From the NCBI RefSeq assembly GCF_030867095.1, contig NC_081824.1, positions 173,112,933-173,176,932 of the forward strand: a stretch of 64,000 bases of DNA, given 5' to 3'. This document shows, in pieces, positions 57,309-64,000 of the stretch (positions are counted from its first letter, which is position 1; every line of letters starts with the position of its first letter). The translations under genes were made by a program, and so were the position numbers. Source of the DNA: Alligator mississippiensis (lineage: Eukaryota; Chordata; Crocodylia; Alligatoridae). The notes beneath the pieces were generated by a model. The model was given only the letters and a program-made list of their open reading frames with translations, was not told where the DNA came from and did no database searches.

Positions 57309-58145
57309 TAATAATAGTGAAATATAACCATGTTAGTCTTGTCCTGTAAGTAACTTGAAAACTCCATTTTGTATCCTTCTGCTTGACATAAGTGAATAAA
57401 CTCTGCATAGCCTTTATGTATGTGTGTGTGTGTAAAAGGATGAATGGTGAGAGAATGGCATAGAGACAGGAGAAAAAGATTTAACTGTTTATGTAAGCAA
57501 CAAGGTGCCAGATGTGTAAATTACCAGCCATTAACTAACTAACAAACAGCTGAAGAATCCCTTTGAAGCTCAAGGGCACAAAGGAGATAACAGAAAAAGA
57601 AATGGTGCCATGTGAGCAGCAAAAACACTCCAAGGCTAAGATAAGCTAAAGACAAAAGAAGAACAGCGACAAAAACAGAAGGTGGGTATGGAAAAACCCC
57701 AAAGCACTAAAACAAAGGATGCCAATCCCTATAAAGGAACACTTTGAAAATGCCAAGTTGGGCGAGTCTCTTTCTCTACTGCTGTTTTATCGGCGCACAG
57801 ATGCATCTGTTCACCCGCTCCAGCTGTTATCTTCAAATCTGCTATCTTCAAATCATCATCATCTACTCAGTAAGCCCGAGTTGGCCACCATGGGCTGATA
57901 TTAAGCAACTATTGCTGGTAACTATATCTGGTGTATGTGTGGATGAAACGGTTGTTTTGTGTATGCATATGCCTCTGTATAATGATGTGTATGATGATTT
58001 GTGTGTGTTTGTATGAATAGTGTGTCCGAACCTCTATGTCTGACTCATGTAATCAATAAATGTGGCACCTTGCGTTATCCCCCTTTATAAAGTCTCACTT
58101 GTGATTTGAGCAATTGGCAATTTGTGTAACGTCTTGAGTGTTACA
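57309..58145 (+). mobile_element. Second LTR-like sequence
   Basis: TGTAATAATAG at the left and GTGTTACA at the right give TG...CA ends with a short TGTAA/TTACA inversion. Inside, in order, are CCAAT followed by CTATAAAGG (about 57722-57736), a T/C-rich initiator region and AATAAA (about 58055), then a GT-rich stretch. This is the U3-R-U5 order of a retroviral-type LTR. No target duplication was found with these ends, so boundaries are tentative. Confidence 0.6.
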
Positions 58146-58204
58146 CTCCACACTTTCATCCCAGGTAAGTATCTCACACTCCTCTTTTTAACGGGGGCTG
58201 GTAA

Positions 58205-58313
58205 TGGCCTCCCTGTTATAGTGCATTAACATGGGTTTTGCCTTGTATGCTACTGCACAGTGTTTTTAGGCTCCTGTGAAGTTAGCATCTCATGTAGCTG
58301 TACCCCCTGGGTA
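58205..58313. mobile_element. MITE terminus, reverse orientation
   Basis: 'gttagcatctcatgtagctg' then 'tacccc' is the reverse of the gggtacagctacatgagatg-type end shared with 15022. Confidence 0.45.
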
Positions 58314-58509
58314 ACTCTCTGAAACCTATACTTAACTGGATCTGTTTTAGAATTAGGTTTAAAACCTGAAGAATGGGTCAATCTTTTTAAAAAAAATTGG
58401 GTGTGGGAGAGAGGAGGCAACAGCAACCTTTCTTTTATTTTGACTATGATCCAAAGTTTGTAGGCTCACCTGGGATAAAGGATACTTGGGTACAAATTTC
58501 TTTTTTGTC

Positions 58510-58703
58510 TGAGGGGATTTGAATCCACATTGCCCACTTCCCCAAGTACTGCCCTTATCACCAGGCTATGGGGTAATCTGGAGAGCATCTCTCAGTCCCT
58601 CCTGTTGAAACTGTTCTACCTTTGTTGAATAGTTAAATGCTCATTAGCCAGGGACAGAGGGTAACATTCATTCCAGTTTAATGGTGAGAGCACTCACCTG
58701 GAA
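58510..58703. repeat. tRNA-like palindromic repeat, expanded copy
   Basis: 'gatttgaatccacattgccc' with 'ccttatcaccaggctatggg' in one orientation, and 'tttaatggtgagagcactca' in the other, resemble two inverted tRNA-like halves. Related to 4306-4398. No intact tRNA. Confidence 0.4.
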
Positions 58704-60812
58704 AAAAATGAAACAAGTCTCCCACACCCATGGAGAAGTATGCCTCAAGAAGTGAATTATTGGGTAAAGCATGGTGTGTGCGTGTGCGCGTGCATGCGTA
58801 CGTGTGGTAGGAGGGGGTGAGGGTCATTCTTCTTTAGATTTTGTTTTGTGTTGTGTTGAATTTGGTCTGGATACAAGTACTGAATCATGCCCTGCAGGTG
58901 AGAAAGAATTCACATAGTAGTCATCCCCTCAGCCTATTTGAAGCTGAAATGTGAGATGGGCACCATGCAGCCCATCCTGTGTTCAGAATTTACATGGCCC
59001 TTTTTATGCCCAGCAGCAGAGACATAGGTGCCAGAGAGCTTCAGCGCCTATGAGGTTATCTGGAGATTTCATAAATACCAAATGTTTGCCTTAGGTGCCC
59101 AATCTTCCTTTCTCTTCTTGGGAATCTAGATCCTGGGAGTCCTGTAGAGAGCATTTAAACTACAGCTGTCTTGAGACAGGCAGAGAAATGCTGTAAAGGA
59201 CCAGAAGCAGGTGACCCAGAGCCACCTCCACCCCTGTGTTTTGTCAGTTTCTCTCTTTGGCAGGTATACAATGCAAGCAAAATACTAACAAGGACCTTTA
59301 TTTCTCATGTCTCTCCAAACTGTTGTGTTGTGGTAAATAATATATAGGGTGGGGAAGGAATTGCACACAAATTCTTTGCTTGGCAGAAGCAAGCAGGGGC
59401 CAGAGAAGGCATTTGCTGATGAATAAATAATCATGTACAAAGAGATTACCACATACAAATCACATACAAAGAAATTTTAATGCTGGAGATTTCACCATCT
59501 ACTCATTAGCTTCAGTGAATTATTTACTTTGAAAGATGCAAGTCACGCTGAAGTTGGGGATGAGTGAACTGGTTTGGTTAATCCTACTCCAAACTTTGCC
59601 CTGAACTTGAACCAAATCCTTTTTGGAGGCTTAAAAATGTTCAAGTAACTTACTTTAAAGCATGGCTACAACATCACTTCAGCATTACTTTAAAGCCTTT
59701 TCCCTTCTCAATTCTGTGGAATTTCAGTTATTCTTGATTTCACTCAGGGTCATGGGTGAAACCCTAGACTTGCTGGAGAGCTCTTCTTGCTTTTCTGGAA
59801 GAGCTGGAAGCAGGAAAGAGCATGACAGGCTGGCTTCAGATTTCTGATTAAGCCCAAATGTGCTATGGTGTTTGGCACATTAGAAATACAATAAGATGTC
59901 AGAGGGAGAGGAAAGCAGGCAGCCAAATTGTGACAAATAAGGTTTCCAGTATTTAGTATCATCGGAGGCATAACAGACACAAAAAAGATCCATTCCCTAT
60001 TTCAAAGAGCCTACAATCTGAATTTTGCTTTAGATGATGGGATCCAGCAAGCGGCTAAGCTGAACTACTGCTTAACACAGCTAAACTTTAGGCACAGATC
60101 ACATTTAAGGGTCAGGGGAGTGCCCTATCCCTGTTAGGAAGAGCATGGATGGTGTCTTCCAGATTTCTGCTCCCGGGCGTGAAGATGGCAGTTTCTCCTT
60201 CCCAAGCTGGGGCTTGGCTGCCTCTTCCACCCCAACCAAAGCAACTGTAATAGCCAAGTACCCCCTCCTTGGATGCCTGTACAGAGCTCAACACTAAGCA
60301 GCTTGGGGAAGGACAGGGTCATTGCAGTATTTGATTCCAGTGAGACTGGAGAGGCCCACATAGTAGTGCAGGGTTGCAGCTGGGGCAAAGCAGCAATGTC
60401 TACTTCTGGTTGTCACACAATCATGATCACGTGGCTGCTGGCAGCAGCTGCTTTTATTTTGCCTCCCCACCCTTCCTGGGCAGTTGCCCTATTTGCCCTA
60501 CCCTAGCTGTGCCACTGGCCACACAAATCTAGACACAAAGTCTCCCCACCTCCAGTGAGTCCTTCTGCTGGCTTTTCATGTCCTCCATCCCTTAAACTAG
60601 CCAGGAAATCCCCAAAGATTTCTGTAGAGAAATGGTTTTGGCAAAATGTTTTCGATTTTCTATTGGGGAAAAAAGTCAAAAGAGAATTTTTACTTTCAGA
60701 TCAGTTTGATTAAAAATGGACTGTTTTAATTTTTAAGAGACCCAAGATGTTTTATTTGAATAAACATCTGCCATTTTCACCTACCAACTGGACTTTCTGG
60801 CAGACAGCCTCT
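58704..60812. other. Intergenic DNA without recognised gene
   Basis: Contains a GT/GC alternating purine-pyrimidine tract (gtgtgtgcgtgtgcgcgtgc region, about 58772-58806). No coding or repeat family recognised otherwise. Confidence 0.5.
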
Positions 60813-60820
60813 CTTATAAG

Positions 60821-60915
60821 CAGGGATCCTCTTTTTCTCTGTTTAAAAATTGCAAATTCTCTGATGAAACCCCCCCCCCAAAGCTGTGTTTTTCCATGAT
60901 TAAAATGAAACACCA

Positions 60916-61009
<94 letters not shown>

Positions 61010-61731
61010 TATATGAGAGAGAGAGAGAGAGAGGTATCAAATGAACACAATGTTCTATTGATATATTTACAAATCTTAAAGCAATTTGGAAGTTTACCAG
61101 TGCCTCAATCACTATAATAAAATAAATTCTAAATACCTATACATTTTGGCGTTTGATTTTTGGGTTTATCATAGAAAATCAGAGCTCCCCTTGCTCCCTT
61201 CACTCACCAGGAGGCAGGTCCAGCTGTAGCTGCCCCCACCTCTGCTTGGTGGCGCTCAGCAGTCTTGATATGCCATTGCTCCTCACTCCTGACCCACAAT
61301 CCCCCGACCCTGCCAGAGCCCCTCACTCCCCACCTGCAGCCTCCTGCTTCCCCCAGCCCAGCTGCCAGGGCTACGAGGCCAGGGACCCAGGTCCCCAGTA
61401 GAAGCAGGGAACACAACTCTGTGCCACCACCCCTGCCAGGTGGATGTGGGGAGCCTCACCATAGTAGCACGAGGCTCCCAGCAGCAGCACCGAACTGTCC
61501 CACCCTGCCCCGGTCTGCCATACTGGGTCCCACCTGCTGGGCCATGGAGGACCCGGCTGGAGGGCAGCAGGACAGGAAACCCCATGGCCACAGCAGGCAG
61601 CCTGCATCTGCCCCTACCCTGTGCACAAATCTGGGGGGCAAGGCAGCAAACCATGTTTTTCTCCTGAAAATGAGAAAAAAATCTGTGTTTTTTTGCATTC
61701 TTCCATGGCAGACAGAAAACCCAGATCCCTG
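60821..61731 (+). mobile_element. hAT-type non-autonomous element (CAGGGATC family), complete
   Basis: Left end cagggatcctctttttctct and right end, read in reverse, cagggatctgggttttctgt are inverted repeats. The flanks cttataag (60813-60820) and cttataag (61732-61739) are an exact 8-bp duplication. 911 bp. The interior matches 31247-32873 in order but lacks most of that copy's C-rich block. No transposase. Confidence 0.92.
60919..61033. repeat. Compound microsatellite (TA)n(CA)n(GA)n
   Basis: About 16 TA units, then about 29 CA units with one TA interruption, then ATATATGAGA and about 9 GA units. It lies inside the hAT element at a point where the 31247 copy has only a short 'aatatatatagg'. 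Confidence 0.95.
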
Positions 61732-61739
61732 CTTATAAG

Positions 61740-64000
61740 GCAGTGAGCTGCATGGTGCTTCATCTAAGTCACATGGCTTGGGGTGCATTATGGGAGATGT
61801 ATTATGGGATGGAAACTTAACCGTGAAGGGAGAATGGACTAATTAGGTTCCCAAACTACAACACTCATTAGAAAATAGGATAAATTGTATAATGTTGAAA
61901 TGATTTAAACTGGAACATTTGGGCTCATTTCATAAAATCAAAACAAAATATTTCAAATTCAGCCTGTTTAATGGAGATCTTTTTGTCTACAACTCTCCCT
62001 GTATGCTTGTAGGCTGGTTATGAGTGCTGCTACACTACAGAGTACCGGCCTCTAGAGGCCTCCTAGCGCCTACACCCTCTGGTCTCTCCCCCTCGTTCAG
62101 TATTCTCTCCTGCCATGTCTTGATGTCACCACACCCCTTGATGGCAGGCTCCAAGCAGAAGGAAAAAAAACCCAGAAAGTACTTGGGTATTTAACTTGCT
62201 TCCTGTGCAGATCCTCAGCTTCTCTTTGCTCAGAGCTTCCTCCTGAGTTCTCTTGCTGTAGCCTGGACCCTGGTCCTCATCCCTCTCAAGAAACGTTCGG
62301 TCCCTGGTGGCTTCCACATCCAGACTACCCCTTCCAGACATAAGGCCTGGTCTTATGAAGAGCACTTTGGATCATCTGACCCCTCTACTTCCACCCCCTG
62401 GGTCATCAAGCTTTGCCTACACCTGGACATGGTAGGAATCTTGTTTCTGACTCCTCTTCCTGTGCATTTGCCTCTGGCATTACTACAGGGTGCAAGTAGA
62501 AGGCACACAGAGACAAAGTAGAAGGAAGTATCAGGGAAGGGAGATAATCAGAACCACAGAAAAATTAATCCAGGGGAAGGGACTGCAATCCAGTGAAAGG
62601 ATGAATCAGCACATGCACAAAGCTAAGAGAGGAAAGGGGGAAGGGAACAAGTTGCAGTAGAGGAAAAGGGCCAGGAGTGCCTCGATCTTCTTCTCATTCT
62701 AGTAATGGGGTAGGGGCCCTGTTACAATGCTGCATGACTGATCTCTACTAAAACAGGATGCGAGTGGGGAGGAGGGGAAAGACTGCCTTCCTGACATTTT
62801 TGACAATCATTTTCTAAGCCTGAAGCATGAAGATAGGAGGTCCCACAATCTTTCTTTCTTCCACTTCCACTATATCCTGAAATAAGCATGCCGAGTCCTC
62901 AAATGACAGAATGGTGTGAGGGAGTTAAGTTCCACAGTGACAGTGAAAAAGCTCATGTCTAACTGTGTTCAAGCTGTCATTTGAACCCTCAGCAATGACT
63001 TTGATGGTGATACAGAGAGAAAAGGTCCTTTTGTTTATAGGTCTCTCTCAAAATGATTTTTCTCTGTGAGTGAAGTAAATCCCTTACCATCATCCACAAT
63101 AAGACAACGAAAATGACATGCCTGAAATGTCACCTTTAAAAAGGAGAAAGGCAAACTACTTTCTTAAGCATGCAATTTCATCTTTTTTTGCAGGGATTTC
63201 TCTGACTTTCCACCAGAAATGTATTCACATGAAACAAAACATTAAGTTTTCATTCTTCCACCAAACGCAAAAACGTCCCCTTGGCACAGTGTTCATTCAC
63301 TTCTAAAGATCTCTCATGAGTATGGCTGCTGTTTTGCACTGTATCCAGGGGTTATATCTTGAAGTGTACTCAGTTCAAGAAATACCCATTTTATAAATGT
63401 CAATTTCTACTCCTCATATAACTGATATCTGGGAAGTGCATTATGTGCAATGAAAGCTCATTCCAGTGAAATGCATAGTCTCCATCCTCCTTAGCGGAAA
63501 TGAGGAAATAATGAATTATTGTTTCATTGGCTAAAGTGTAAAATTGAGAAAAATATTTGGTTTGGGTCAAACTGAAATAAGAGTGAGAGGCTTGTTACAC
63601 ATTACACTGTGAACCACGCAGCCAAGTGGCAGTGCTAGCTTGAGTTTGGAGGCAGTCACATGTTCAGGCCAGCAGGGGCCTGGAAGACTTGCAAGGTAAG
63701 AATTCCCCCATCCTATTCTAGGCTTCCCCCCTGCCCTTTGGGGCTCCCCTGGTTCCAGTCCATCTTTGGGGCTCCTCCCCACTTCCCTCCCTTGCCACTT
63801 ACTTGTGGCTGGCCATGCTGTCTGTCCTGGGGAGCAGACAGAAAATGGTTAACCTTCCTGCCTATCCCCTGCCACGGACACTACCACCACTACTGCTGGG
63901 CTTCTAGGCTTCTGCTCTTCTCTGAGCTGAATTTGGCCCAGAGAACAGCACTGGCAGTTGTGGGGGCTGCTCCCCAAGACAGACAGTGCAGGCAGCCTAA
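61740..64000. other. Intergenic DNA without recognised gene
   Basis: No gene, terminal repeats or LINE sequence recognised. 'tgcattatgggagatgta' at about 61785-61803 weakly resembles an inverted ZNF143-type site but has no CpG island or gene beside it. Confidence 0.5.

Noticed and set aside
60752..61112. Frames of repeated Cys-Val and Tyr-Ile
   Set aside because: Translation of the (TA)n(CA)n microsatellite.

Overview
This is a non-bacterial, vertebrate genomic window. It is dominated by CR1-clade LINEs with the usual 3' end (a run ending in 'tctatgaa'-type repeats), hAT and pogo/Tigger DNA-transposon remnants, solo LTRs and microsatellites. The CR1 subfamilies together with many non-autonomous hAT elements suggest a reptile, most likely a crocodilian or less likely a turtle. 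That is inference; no species-diagnostic gene is complete.

The only host gene recognised is MOCS1 (molybdenum cofactor biosynthesis, step 1), on the minus strand. Coding exon 1 (25200-25343) lies in a CpG island with a ZNF143/SBS-type motif and a CCAAT box just upstream. Exon 2 (11560-11692) and exon 3 (10649-10816) follow after introns of about 13.5 kb and 743 bp. Reading phases join perfectly, and the three cysteines of the radical-SAM CxxxCxxC cluster motif are recovered across the exon 2/3 junction. Exons 4 onward were not found between 1 and 10648, so the rest of the gene presumably lies left of the window.

The introns (1-25199) hold nested repeats: the terminus of a hAT element at the left edge, CR1 3' ends, a TA-flanked element split by a CR1, and a 1.55 kb TA-flanked structure at 12374-13925. 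The last contains a foldback with two ~400 bp arms that are about 97% identical by eye, separated by a 480 bp CpG-rich loop carrying CCAAT and TATA-like signals. This is the most unusual object in the window.

Upstream of MOCS1 (25.6-64 kb) no host gene is recognisable. The stretch is a repeat landscape: hAT elements with good 8-bp target-site duplications (25712-25985, 26284-26571, 60821-61731), an old CR1/L3-like LINE interrupted by both a hAT and a Tigger element (27.4-28.8 kb), a nearly full-length but dead CR1 with an SGNH-esterase ORF1 and an endonuclease/RT ORF2 (37.7-41.6 kb), two further CR1 copies (50.3-54.6 kb), a degenerate antisense LINE (47.8-49.3 kb), a CpG-rich solo LTR with a 5-bp target duplication (55942-56835) and a second LTR-like sequence (57309-58145). 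Several copies of a MITE-like family with termini of the type 'gggtgcatctacat' are dispersed through the window. No rRNA, convincing tRNA, CRISPR array or prokaryotic feature was seen.
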